DNA of 7,149 bases from Alphaproteobacteria bacterium (lineage in GTDB: Bacteria; Pseudomonadota; Alphaproteobacteria; UBA6615), in NCBI GenBank assembly GCA_029243445.1, contig JAQWSA010000081.1, positions 1 through 7,149 of the forward strand, in the 5' to 3' direction. Made by a program: the position numbers and the translations under genes. The notes under the pieces are model-generated. The model worked only from the letters and a program-made list of their open reading frames with translations. It had not been told where the DNA came from and ran no database searches. Positions 1-6,583 of the stretch are shown here, one piece after another; within the stretch, counting starts at the first letter, position 1; each line of letters begins with the position of its first letter.

Positions 1-1
1 A

Positions 2-397
2 TTAGCAAGTCAAAGAGTTTCAGAGGTAGCACTAAGAAAAAGAGATGCTGCAAAAATTGCTAGAGAAGCATGGGAGAATTACCGTGTGGCTAAAGCTAGA
101 ATTAAATCCTTTAAATCAGCGGTACGGGCTCAAGAAGTAGCTTTCGAAGGAGTGCAACAAGAAGCAAAAGTTGGTTCAAGAACTATACTTGATGTGTTGG
201 ACGCTGAACAAGAGTTAATGGATACACTTGTTAACCTTGTGAGTGCTAAAAGAAATCTTATTGTCAGCGGATATTCACTTTTATCAGCAACTGGACAGTT
301 AACAGCGAAAGGCCTCAGGCTGAATGTCGATATATACGACCCTAGTCAAAACTTACGATTTGTTAGAGATAAGTATTACGGGTCTAATCTAGAATAA
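2..397 (+). CDS. tolC: TolC-family outer membrane efflux protein, C-terminal part
   Basis: The frame is open from the window edge and ends at TAA, giving the last 131 residues of a protein whose start lies upstream. The protein would be the outer-membrane/periplasmic channel of a tripartite efflux pump or type I secretion system. The sequence is a long charged alpha-helix with the hallmark TolC segment VGSRTILDVLDAEQEL at about residues 57-72 of the fragment. It is followed by a second helix (NLVSAKRNLIVSGYSLLSATGQLTA) and the short tail typical of the family, with YDP near residues 112-114. Full TolC proteins run about 430-500 residues, so roughly the last quarter to third is present. TolC lying just before PopZ and ValS is the usual alphaproteobacterial order. 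The family is certain from the motif; which pump or substrate it serves cannot be told. The symbol denotes the family. Confidence 0.93.
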   Translation, partial: LASQRVSEVALRKRDAAKIAREAWENYRVAKARIKSFKSAVRAQEVAFEGVQQEAKVGSRTILDVLDAEQELMDTLVNLVSAKRNLIVSGYSLLSATGQLTAKGLRLNVDIYDPSQNLRFVRDKYYGSNLE

Positions 398-423
398 CGA
401 TAGTTATCTATTTAAAATTTTTG
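390..423 (+). terminator. Possible AT-rich terminator after the TolC gene
   Basis: TAG(A)ATAAC at 390-398 can pair with GTTATCTA at 403-410 around a GATA loop. This makes about eight base pairs with one bulged A. A T-rich stretch (ATTTAAAATTTTTG) follows to 423. The stem contains the TolC stop codon (395-397). Only two pairs are G-C, so the hairpin is weak and it may not terminate efficiently. A second all but AT stem (TATCT 425-429 with AGATA 436-440) lies just beyond. Confidence 0.3.
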
Positions 424-522
424 TTATCTTAGTTTAGATATGCACATTATCCAGAATACATTTAAGTAGGAGTTTAAATTGATTTATTTTTTTAACCGGA
501 ATTATTATTTTTAATTTTGGTC

Positions 523-1032
523 ATGAGCGATAATGATAAAGATCAAACTGAAGCTTCTATGGAGGAGATATTAGCCTCAATACGTCGCATTATTTCACAA
601 GATGATAATAAAAAATCTTCTGATTATCTAGATATTGATGAAGATAATAATAAATCAATAGATACTGTTGACGATGAAATATTAATCTTAACTGATGTGG
701 TTGATGAAAATGATTCAAATGAGGTTAATGGGACACAAGATAAATCAGAAACAAACTTAAATACTAAGCCTACGTCTATTAATTCCAGTGATGTATATGA
801 AGAGCCAATAATTTCTTCTAAAGTTGAAGAATTAAGTGTTTCCCTAATATCTGATTTATTGTCTGCAATTGATTCTGATGCTGCCATTGGAAGTGAAAAT
901 AAGAACTTAGAAATGCTAACTAAGGAAATGCTTCGTCCAATGTTAAAAGAATGGTTGGATGCTAATTTACCAAAGACCGTAGAGAATATAGTTAGAGAAG
1001 AAATTAAACGAATAGTTGTAAAGTCAATATAG
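523..1032 (+). CDS. popZ: PopZ-like pole-organizing protein (DUF2497)
   Basis: This encodes 169 residues ending at TAG. PopZ assembles into a polymeric microdomain at the cell pole and tethers the chromosome-partitioning complex (ParB-parS) and regulatory proteins; this role is known from Caulobacter. The N-terminal binding helix has the conserved SMEEILASIRRIISQD motif at residues 12-27. Residues 28 to about 105 are a low-complexity linker rich in Asp, Asn and Ser and predicted disordered. Residues about 128-166 form the conserved oligomerization helices, with LRPMLKEWLDANLP (137-150) and a charged REEIKRI end. The linker has only two prolines, unlike the proline-rich acidic linker of Caulobacter PopZ. 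I chose ATG at 523; a TTG six bases upstream is in frame but the family begins close to the EEILASIRRII motif. No clear Shine-Dalgarno precedes the start. Its position between TolC and ValS supports the call. Confidence 0.92.
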   Translation: MSDNDKDQTEASMEEILASIRRIISQDDNKKSSDYLDIDEDNNKSIDTVDDEILILTDVVDENDSNEVNGTQDKSETNLNTKPTSINSSDVYEEPIISSKVEELSVSLISDLLSAIDSDAAIGSENKNLEMLTKEMLRPMLKEWLDANLPKTVENIVREEIKRIVVKSI

Positions 1033-1077
1033 CGTGATACTCCATTACTAAATTTCTTAGCTAATTCGTTCTGATTA

Positions 1078-1107
1078 GTGCTGGTGATCTGTTGTGGGCT
1101 CCGTTAA
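1078..1107 (+). other. Candidate branched-chain-rich leader ORF before valS
   Basis: GTG at 1078 opens a nine-codon frame reading M(V) L V I C C G L R, then TAA. Four of the eight codons after the start are Leu, Val or Ile, and the gene that follows is valyl-tRNA synthetase. Its stop codon lies inside the left arm of the inverted repeat that ends at the valS start. There is no good Shine-Dalgarno, and such short frames arise by chance in AT-rich DNA. It is listed because a similar peptide is encoded before ilvD. Confidence 0.15.
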
Positions 1108-1143
1108 ATAATGATGTATGTGAATTAATTTAAGTGGTTAACG
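1102..1143 (+). repeat. Inverted repeat abutting the valS start codon
   Basis: CGTTAA (1102-1107) is the exact reverse complement of TTAACG (1138-1143), with 30 bases between. The right arm ends at the base before the valS ATG. The left arm contains the stop codon of the candidate leader frame. An alternative AT-only stem, TTAAAT (1104-1109) with ATTTAA (1128-1133), competes for the same bases. If formed in RNA, either could occlude the ribosome binding region. The pairing is seen; the function is inferred. Confidence 0.25.
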
Positions 1144-3846
1144 ATGTTGGAAAAAACCTATAAGCCAGTCAGCATAGAACTTAAACAGTATTCTAGATGG
1201 GAAGATTCTGGTAAGTTTTCTGCAAGTGAAGATCCTAATAAAGAACCCTATACGATAGTTATTCCGCCACCCAATGTTACGGGCAGTCTACATATGGGAC
1301 ATGCGTTGAATAACACTTTACAGGATATTGTAATTCGCTATCGACGTATGCAAGGGCGAGCAGCACTCTGGCAGCCCGGCACTGATCATGCGGGTATTGC
1401 AACGCAGATGGTTGTTGAGCGTCAACTATTGGAAGAAGGAGTCGAGCTTAATAGAGGAAGTGGGAGTGTAAACAGTAAACATAATAAAATTGGACGAAAA
1501 GAATTTTTAAAGAAAGTCTGGGTGTGGAAAGAGGAATCTGGTGGCACCATATTAGGCCAGTTGAGAAGGTTGGGCTCTTCATGTGATTGGAGCCGTGAGC
1601 GTTTTACAATGGATGAAGGATTATCTATTGCGGTTCTAAAGGTTTTTGTAGAGTTACATCGTCAAGGTTTGATTTATAAAGATCAGCGTTTAGTAAATTG
1701 GGATCCAAAGTTACACACAGCTATATCAGATCTTGAAGTTATACAAAAGCCTGTTAATGGACATCTATGGTATTTTCGTTACCCAATTCAAAATCATCCA
1801 GATCGATTTATAACGGTAGCCACAACTAGACCAGAAACTATGCTTGGGGATACTGGTATCGCAGTTCATCCAGAGGATTCAAGATACAAAGACCTTATCG
1901 GAGAAAATGCCGTTCTACCAATTGTCGGGCGCAAAATTAAAATTGTTGCAGATTCCTATGCTGATCCGGAACAAGGATCAGGAGCTGTTAAAATAACTCC
2001 AGCCCATGATTTTAATGATTTTGAAGTTGGACGTCGTCATGGTCTAGAAGAAATAAATATTTTTGATAAGAGTGCCGTTATTAATAATAATGCACCGCCA
2101 TCCTATCAGGGGTTAGATAGAGAAACAGCACGCAAAAAAATAATATCTGAAATTGATTCACTTGGATTATTTGTAAAAGTTGAAGATCATCCTCACACCG
2201 TACCTTATGGAGATCGATCTGATGTCATAATAGAACCATGGCTAACTGAACAATGGTATGTTGATGCCGCCACTTTGGCTAAACCTGCTATAGAGGCGGT
2301 TGAGCAGGGGCAAACAAAATTTGTACCTGAAAACTGGTCTAAAACATATTTTGATTGGTTAAATAATATTCAGCCATGGTGTATATCTCGACAGCTTTGG
2401 TGGGGGCATCAAATACCAGCTTGGTATGGCCCCGATGGAGAAGTCTTTGTGGAATTAAATGAGGTTGATGCTTTTGAGGCAGCTAAAACTTATTATGGGA
2501 CTGCTGTCGAACTTACACGAGATGAAGACGTTTTAGATACGTGGTTCTCTTCAGCTTTATGGCCTTTTTCTACACTTGGCTGGCCAGATACAACCAAGGA
2601 ACTCGAATTTCATTACCCTACTGATGTACTGGTAACTGGTTTTGATATTATATTTTTTTGGGTGGCTAGAATGATGATGATGGGTCTACATTTTATGAAA
2701 AAGCCACCGTTTCACACAGTCTATATACATGCTTTAGTGCGAGATGAAAAAGGGCAGAAAATGTCTAAATCTAAAGGTAATGTTCTCGATCCTTTGGAGA
2801 TAATTGATGAATATGGCGCTGATGCTTTGAGATTTACATTAGCTGCAATGGCTGCAATGGGACGAGATATTAAACTATCTCCGCAGAGAGTTGCTGGTTA
2901 TCGTAATTTTGGAACTAAGCTTTGGAACGCATCACGGTTTTGCGAAATTAATGAATGTAGAATGATTGAAAGCGACTTTAATCCAGAGTTATGTCAGTTA
3001 ACTCTTAATAAGTGGATTGTTGGTAGCACCGCGGAAACAGTGAAGAGTTTCACAGAGTTACTAGATGAATATAAATTTGATCAAGCAGCTAATAAAATTT
3101 ATCAGTTTGTTTGGCATACTTTTTGTGATTGGTATCTTGAGTTTGCGAAACCCATTCTACAGGGACAAAACGAATCTGAAAAAATAGAAACCAGAGAATC
3201 TGCTGCTTGGACATTAAATATTATTATGCGCCTACTTCATCCAATTATGCCTTTTATAACTGAGGAGTTATGGGAAAACTTTGGTGATGGTAATCTATTA
3301 ATTAGTAGTTCTTGGCCAGACAATGATTGCGCTAAAATAAATACTGATGCCACAGCAGAAATGAACTGGGTCGTAGAGTTAATTTCGGAAATCAGAGCTG
3401 TTCGTAGTGAACTCAATGTTCCCGCAAGAGCTAAGGTATCTGTGAACATAATTGGACTAAATGAAGGAAATAAGAAAAAATTAAAAAATAATATGGCTCA
3501 AATATTGCGTTTAGCCAACTTAGAGAAAGCCGAAGCAGTAATGGATGATTCTCCTGAGATGATAAAACAACTTACTGAGGATGCCATTCAATTTGTCTAT
3601 AGAGAATCTACCATATATATAAACGTTGCTGGATTAATTAACTTTGATAAAGAACGATCAAGGTTAAATAAGGATATTGAAAAACTTGACACTGATATTG
3701 CTGCCATTGATAAAAAACTTGCTAATAGTAACTTTATTAGTAAAGCCCCAAAAGAAGTCGTAGAAGAACAATATGACCGTAGAGAAATCGCGGTTGTTGC
3801 AAAAGAGAAATTAGAATTTGCTTTAACGAGGCTACAAAAAGACTAA
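1144..3846 (+). CDS. valS: Valine--tRNA ligase
   Basis: This 900-residue class I aminoacyl-tRNA synthetase charges tRNA-Val with valine in the cytoplasm. The Rossmann catalytic core shows PPPNVTGSLHMGHAL with the HIGH-type signature HMGH at residues 50-53, and the KMSKS loop at 539-543. Between them lies the CP1 editing domain (about 200-360), which hydrolyses mischarged Thr-tRNA. It shows TTRPETMLGDTGIAVHPED (228-246) and KITPAHDFNDFEVG (283-296). The WCISRQLWWGHQIPAWY block (412-428) returns to the core, and DEDVLDTWFSSALWPFSTLG follows. Residues about 600-780 form the anticodon-binding helical domain. Residues from about 830 form the C-terminal coiled coil, with NKLA-like DKKLANSNFISKAP at 857-870. 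The protein lacks the roughly 40-residue insertion that the E. coli enzyme (951 residues) carries after KMSKS. It has a short extra segment at about residues 100-116. ATG at 1144 gives the expected N-terminus; the upstream AAGTGG is a weak ribosome binding site. Probably co-transcribed with popZ. Confidence 0.97.
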   Translation: MLEKTYKPVSIELKQYSRWEDSGKFSASEDPNKEPYTIVIPPPNVTGSLHMGHALNNTLQDIVIRYRRMQGRAALWQPGTDHAGIATQMVVERQLLEEGVELNRGSGSVNSKHNKIGRKEFLKKVWVWKEESGGTILGQLRRLGSSCDWSRERFTMDEGLSIAVLKVFVELHRQGLIYKDQRLVNWDPKLHTAISDLEVIQKPVNGHLWYFRYPIQNHPDRFITVATTRPETMLGDTGIAVHPEDSRYKDLIGENAVLPIVGRKIKIVADSYADPEQGSGAVKITPAHDFNDFEVGRRHGLEEINIFDKSAVINNNAPPSYQGLDRETARKKIISEIDSLGLFVKVEDHPHTVPYGDRSDVIIEPWLTEQWYVDAATLAKPAIEAVEQGQTKFVPENWSKTYFDWLNNIQPWCISRQLWWGHQIPAWYGPDGEVFVELNEVDAFEAAKTYYGTAVELTRDEDVLDTWFSSALWPFSTLGWPDTTKELEFHYPTDVLVTGFDIIFFWVARMMMMGLHFMKKPPFHTVYIHALVRDEKGQKMSKSKGNVLDPLEIIDEYGADALRFTLAAMAAMGRDIKLSPQRVAGYRNFGTKLWNASRFCEINECRMIESDFNPELCQLTLNKWIVGSTAETVKSFTELLDEYKFDQAANKIYQFVWHTFCDWYLEFAKPILQGQNESEKIETRESAAWTLNIIMRLLHPIMPFITEELWENFGDGNLLISSSWPDNDCAKINTDATAEMNWVVELISEIRAVRSELNVPARAKVSVNIIGLNEGNKKKLKNNMAQILRLANLEKAEAVMDDSPEMIKQLTEDAIQFVYRESTIYINVAGLINFDKERSRLNKDIEKLDTDIAAIDKKLANSNFISKAPKEVVEEQYDRREIAVVAKEKLEFALTRLQKD

Positions 3847-3860
3847 ATTATCCTTTTTTT
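3836..3860 (+). terminator. Weak terminator-like hairpin at the end of valS
   Basis: AAAAAG (3836-3841) can pair with CTTTTT (3853-3858) around an 11-base loop, and the T-run continues to 3860. The stem overlaps the last codons and the stop of valS. It contains a single G-C pair, so it is weak as an intrinsic terminator. Still, it is the only hairpin joined to a run of seven Ts between valS and ilvD. Confidence 0.3.
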
Positions 3861-3874
3861 AAGAGATGAAATAT

Positions 3875-3927
3875 AATTAGCGAGTCTAATGTTACTTATT
3901 ATTTGTCAATTAAAGCGTTAGCTAATT
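3875..3927 (+). repeat. Inverted repeat flanking a short ORF before ilvD
   Basis: AATTAGC (3875-3881) is the exact reverse complement of GCTAATT (3921-3927). The 39 bases between hold almost the whole candidate leader frame (3889-3921), and the right arm begins at the last base of its stop codon. No T-run follows, so it is not a terminator. It could be an operator half-site pair, an RNA stem, or chance. Confidence 0.2.
3889..3921 (+). other. Candidate branched-chain-rich leader ORF before ilvD
   Basis: ATG at 3889 opens a ten-codon frame reading M L L I I C Q L K R, then TAG. Five of its nine post-start codons are Leu or Ile, and the next gene makes branched-chain amino acids. The nearest purine-rich stretch upstream (GCGAG, 3880-3884) is a poor ribosome binding site. 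A promoter-like pair (3903-3931) overlaps it; if that promoter is the main one, this frame is not in the ilvD transcript. Confidence 0.18.
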
Positions 3928-3931
3928 TTAT
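3903..3931 (+). promoter_or_regulatory. Possible sigma-70-type promoter for ilvD
   Basis: TTGTCA at 3903-3908 matches the -35 consensus at five of six positions. Exactly 17 bases later TTTTAT (3926-3931) matches the -10 consensus at four of six. Transcription would start near 3938, leaving a leader of about 60 bases before ilvD. The match is moderate and AT-rich DNA gives such pairs by chance. If real, it makes ilvD a separate transcription unit from valS. Confidence 0.35.
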
Positions 3932-3945
3932 TGGTCTGGTAATTC

Positions 3946-3965
3946 GTAATGATTAATACCATTAC
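3946..3965 (+). repeat. Short hairpin in the ilvD leader
   Basis: GTAATG (3946-3951) pairs exactly with CATTAC (3960-3965) around an eight-base loop. A competing partner, GTAAT at 3939-3943, could pair with ATTAC at 3961-3965 instead. No T-run follows, so this is not an intrinsic terminator. It lies 35 bases before the ilvD start and just downstream of the predicted transcription start, where an operator or 5'-UTR structure would sit. Confidence 0.25.
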
Positions 3966-3988
3966 AAAATAAAGTACATCGATCATTC

Positions 3989-3994
3989 AAGGAG
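3989..3994 (+). promoter_or_regulatory. Strong Shine-Dalgarno of ilvD
   Basis: AAGGAG sits six bases before the ATG at 4001, which is close to ideal, and fixes the ilvD start. None of the other gene starts in the window (popZ, valS, xth, erpA) has a comparable site. Confidence 0.85.
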
Positions 3995-4000
3995 AGTCGG

Positions 4001-5740
4001 ATGGAAGGAAGTAAAACCGAAAATTATATTTGGGATAAGTCAAAATTACCTAGTCGTCATGTATCGGTTGGAAACACCAGTGCTCCTCATAGAGCGTTTT
4101 ATTATGCCATGGGAATGACTGAGGAAGAAATTAGTCAGCCCTTTGTTGGAGTAGTGACGACATGGAATGAGGCTGCTCCATGCAATATTGCTTTATCACG
4201 TCAGGCTCAATCAGCTAAACAAGGAGTGAAGGATGCAGGCGGAACTCCCCGTGAGTTTACAACTATTACTGTTACTGATGGTATAGCCATGGGACATGAC
4301 GGCATGAGGTCTTCTCTTGTTTATCGAGAGGTTATTGCTGATTCTACAGAGTTGACTGTTCGCGGTCATGGGTATGATGCTCTAGTAGGTTTAGCAGGGT
4401 GTGATAAATCTTTGCCAGGACTTATGATGGCTATGTTAAGACTTAATGTTCCATCAGTATTTATGTACGGTGGAACAATTTTACCAGGAAAATTTAAAGG
4501 CAAAGATGTTACAATTATAGATGTGTTTGAAGGAGTGGGTGCTAACGCTGCAGGTAATATGTCACCTGAGGATTTACATGAATTGGAGTGCTCTGCGTGT
4601 CCTTCTGCTGGGGCATGTGGGGGACAATTCACAGCTAATACTATGGCATGTGTTTCCGAAGCTATTGGGCTTGCTCTGCCTGGCTCTGCTGGAGCACCTG
4701 CGCCATATGAAAGTCGAGATGAGTATGCGGTTGCCAGTGGTAAGGCGGTAATGGAGCTTATTAAAAAACAACTTCTACCACGTGATATTGTAACTCTTAA
4801 ATCATTCGAAAATGCTGCTGCTATTGTTTCTGCAACTGGAGGTTCAACCAATGCGGGTCTGCATCTTCCAGCTATGGCTAGTGAAGCGGGGATAGAATTT
4901 GATTTATTTGACGTATGTGATGTTATGCGTCGAACTCCTTTAATTGCTGATTTGAAACCTGGTGGACGTTATGTTGCTAAGGATTTATTTGATGTTGGTG
5001 GAGTCGGGATTGTAATACAGCAGTTACTGGCAGGCGGATTTATGCATGGAGATTGCATGACAGTTACAGGTAAAACACTATCTGAAAATTATGAGCATGT
5101 TATTTTTCCAGAAGATCAGGATGTGGTTAAAAATATTAAAAATCCAATATCAGAAACTGGAGGTGTAGTGGGTTTAAAAGGTAATTTAGCACCTCAAGGT
5201 GCCATTGTTAAAATTGCAGGTTTGAACTCTTTAAAATTTACAGGGCCGGCGCTAGTTTTTGAGCGTGAAGAGGATTGTTTACAGGCAGTTCTAGAAGAAA
5301 ATTATAAAGAAGGAGACGTTTTAGTCATCAGGAATGAGGGACCAAAAGGAGGCCCTGGTATGCGTGAAATGCTTTCGACTACAGGAGCCTTGTATGGCCA
5401 AGACATGGGCGAAAAGGTAGCTCTTATAACTGATGGCCGTTTTTCAGGAGGTACCCGCGGTTTTTGTATTGGTCACGTAGGTCCTGAGTCTTCTTCAGGT
5501 GGTCCGATAGGATTAATCGAGACTGGAGATATAATATCTATAGATGCAGAAGCCGGAACTTTATCAGTTGATTTGAGTGATAAAGAATTATCTAATCGTT
5601 TTGATGCATGGAAATTAAGTCCTAATAATTACCAAGCTGGTACTTTATGGAAATATGCTCAGACAGTTGGTGATGCGCGATATGGTGCTATTACACATCC
5701 AGGTGCTAAAGCAGAGACACATGTTTATGTTAACTTATAG
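4001..5740 (+). CDS. ilvD: Dihydroxy-acid dehydratase
   Basis: This 579-residue Fe-S enzyme dehydrates 2,3-dihydroxy-isovalerate and 2,3-dihydroxy-3-methylvalerate to the 2-keto acid precursors of valine/leucine and isoleucine. Three conserved cluster cysteines are visible: Cys61 (AAPCN), Cys134 ([10 protein letters not shown]) and Cys206 ([15 protein letters not shown]). Lys136 is the carbamylated metal-binding lysine, and [12 protein letters not shown] (92-103) supplies a metal-binding Asp. The C-terminal beta-barrel domain carries [14 protein letters not shown] (474-487), whose Ser482 is the likely catalytic base, followed by GHVGPE. The length is close to the short (about 560-580 residue) group that contains enzymes characterised with a [2Fe-2S] cluster, rather than the 616-residue E. 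coli enzyme. The cluster type is therefore inferred. The related phosphogluconate dehydratase (Edd) is less likely because the match runs in IlvD style throughout. The gene has its own strong Shine-Dalgarno and a 154-base upstream region, so it is probably transcribed independently. No truncation is seen. Confidence 0.97.
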   Translation: MEGSKTENYIWDKSKLPSRHVSVGNTSAPHRAFYYAMGMTEEEISQPFVGVVTTWNEAAPCNIALSRQAQSAKQGVKDAGGTPREFTTITVTDGIAMGHDGMRSSLVYREVIADSTELTVRGHGYDALVGLAGCDKSLPGLMMAMLRLNVPSVFMYGGTILPGKFKGKDVTIIDVFEGVGANAAGNMSPEDLHELECSACPSAGACGGQFTANTMACVSEAIGLALPGSAGAPAPYESRDEYAVASGKAVMELIKKQLLPRDIVTLKSFENAAAIVSATGGSTNAGLHLPAMASEAGIEFDLFDVCDVMRRTPLIADLKPGGRYVAKDLFDVGGVGIVIQQLLAGGFMHGDCMTVTGKTLSENYEHVIFPEDQDVVKNIKNPISETGGVVGLKGNLAPQGAIVKIAGLNSLKFTGPALVFEREEDCLQAVLEENYKEGDVLVIRNEGPKGGPGMREMLSTTGALYGQDMGEKVALITDGRFSGGTRGFCIGHVGPESSSGGPIGLIETGDIISIDAEAGTLSVDLSDKELSNRFDAWKLSPNNYQAGTLWKYAQTVGDARYGAITHPGAKAETHVYVNL

Positions 5741-5760
5741 TTAGTTTTAAATACTTTTTT
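5731..5760 (+). terminator. Weak hairpin and T-run after ilvD
   Basis: TAACT (5731-5735) pairs with AGTTA (5739-5743) around a three-base loop that includes part of the ilvD stop codon. A run of six Ts follows at 5755-5760, 11 bases away. The stem has a single G-C pair and the T-run is not adjacent, so this is a poor intrinsic terminator. The 51-base spacer (5741-5791) nevertheless must end two convergent transcripts, ilvD and erpA-xth. I see no better candidate for the minus strand. Confidence 0.2.
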
Positions 5761-5791
5761 ATCTCGCGCTAATAAATATATAAAGTAGTAC

Positions 5792-6577
5792 CTATATGCT
5801 GAGTTCACACCATATTGGTGTATGATCAGAAGCTTTGACTTGGGCCCTGGGTCCTTTATCGATCTCACAAGAATCTAACCGATCCGCAGCTTGAGGAGAT
5901 AGTAGTAAATGGTCAATACGGATACCGTTATCTTTTTGCCAAGCACCGGCTTGATAATCCCAGAATGAATAAACATGCGTTTGATTATGTAAGCTACGCC
6001 ATGCTTCGGTGTAGCCAAGATTAAGTAATGTGCGGAAACGAGACCGAGACTCAGGTTTTGCAAGTGCATCATTTTGCCAAGCTACAGGATCATAACAATC
6101 CTCATCGGTAGGGATAACATTATAGTCACCCCCTAAAACGACAATTTCTTCTTTTGTTAGTAGCGTCTTTGAATGTGCAATTAAATGATCCATCCACTCA
6201 AGTTTATAAGAGAACTTTTCACTATCAACAGGGTTTCCATTGGGTACGTAAATAGAAGCTATACGAAGGCCAGTTTCATTATTAATCTTTACCCACGCCT
6301 CTATATATCTTGCTTGTTCATCGTCATCATTATCTGGCAAACCGTAGCTTATTTCATCCATAGGATATTTAGATAATATAGCAACACCGTTATAAGCTTT
6401 TTGGCCATTAATAGCACAATTATAGCCAAGCTTTTCTAACTCTGAAATGGGAAAATTTTCGTTAATTCCTTTAAGTTCCTGCAGTAGTAATATCTCAGGT
6501 TGTGCAGATAGCAACCACTGAAGTACATGAGGAAGACGAGCTTTAATAGAATTTATATTCCAGGAGGCAATTTTCAC
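5792..6577 (-). CDS. xth: Exodeoxyribonuclease III
   Basis: This 261-residue member of the exonuclease III/AP endonuclease family cleaves DNA at abasic sites and degrades 3' ends during base-excision repair. The full set of endonuclease/exonuclease/phosphatase-fold residues is visible: Asn7 (SWNINS), the metal ligand Glu34 (LLQELKG), Tyr110 (SIYVPNG), Asp151 and Asn153 (GGDYNV), Asp222 (IRIDHLLLS), and Asp251-His252 (KASDHTPIW). Length and motif spacing match the bacterial enzyme (E. coli 268 residues, also with Glu34). The start is GTG; the family begins MKIA(S/T)WN, so this start is well supported although it is not ATG. It lies 6 bases downstream of the erpA stop with no clear Shine-Dalgarno, suggesting translational coupling in an erpA-xth operon. 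It converges on ilvD. The symbol xth is family level (xthA in E. coli). Confidence 0.96.
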   Translation of the reverse strand: MKIASWNINSIKARLPHVLQWLLSAQPEILLLQELKGINENFPISELEKLGYNCAINGQKAYNGVAILSKYPMDEISYGLPDNDDDEQARYIEAWVKINNETGLRIASIYVPNGNPVDSEKFSYKLEWMDHLIAHSKTLLTKEEIVVLGGDYNVIPTDEDCYDPVAWQNDALAKPESRSRFRTLLNLGYTEAWRSLHNQTHVYSFWDYQAGAWQKDNGIRIDHLLLSPQAADRLDSCEIDKGPRAQVKASDHTPIWCELSI

Positions 6578-6583
6578 GATATT

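Noticed and set aside
517..522. TTG start for popZ two codons upstream
   Set aside because: ATG at 523 is a better start codon and gives a normal-length N-terminus; neither has a Shine-Dalgarno.
624..887. 87-codon minus-strand open frame opposite popZ
   Set aside because: It is Ser/Ile-rich shadow translation of the Asp/Asn/Ser linker of popZ and has no supporting motif.
1061..1078. CTAAT/ATTAG hairpin in the popZ-valS gap as a terminator
   Set aside because: It has five base pairs, an eight-base loop, one G-C pair and no following T-run, so it cannot be called a terminator.
3889..3965. Classical ilv transcription attenuator before ilvD
   Set aside because: A GC-rich terminator hairpin followed by a T-run is absent between the short frame and ilvD; only a looser, translation-type or chance explanation remains.
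4521..4771. Short plus- and minus-strand frames inside ilvD
   Set aside because: They overlap the third cluster-cysteine region of IlvD and show no independent start signals or recognisable sequence.
4366..4851. 161-codon minus-strand open frame opposite ilvD
   Set aside because: It lies wholly inside a certain ilvD coding region, has no recognisable domain, and is the kind of antisense frame that conserved codon use produces.
6185..6376. 63-codon plus-strand frame with hydrophobic stretches, opposite xth
   Set aside because: It falls entirely within the conserved xth gene, including its catalytic Tyr region; the hydrophobic look comes from antisense reading of charged codons.
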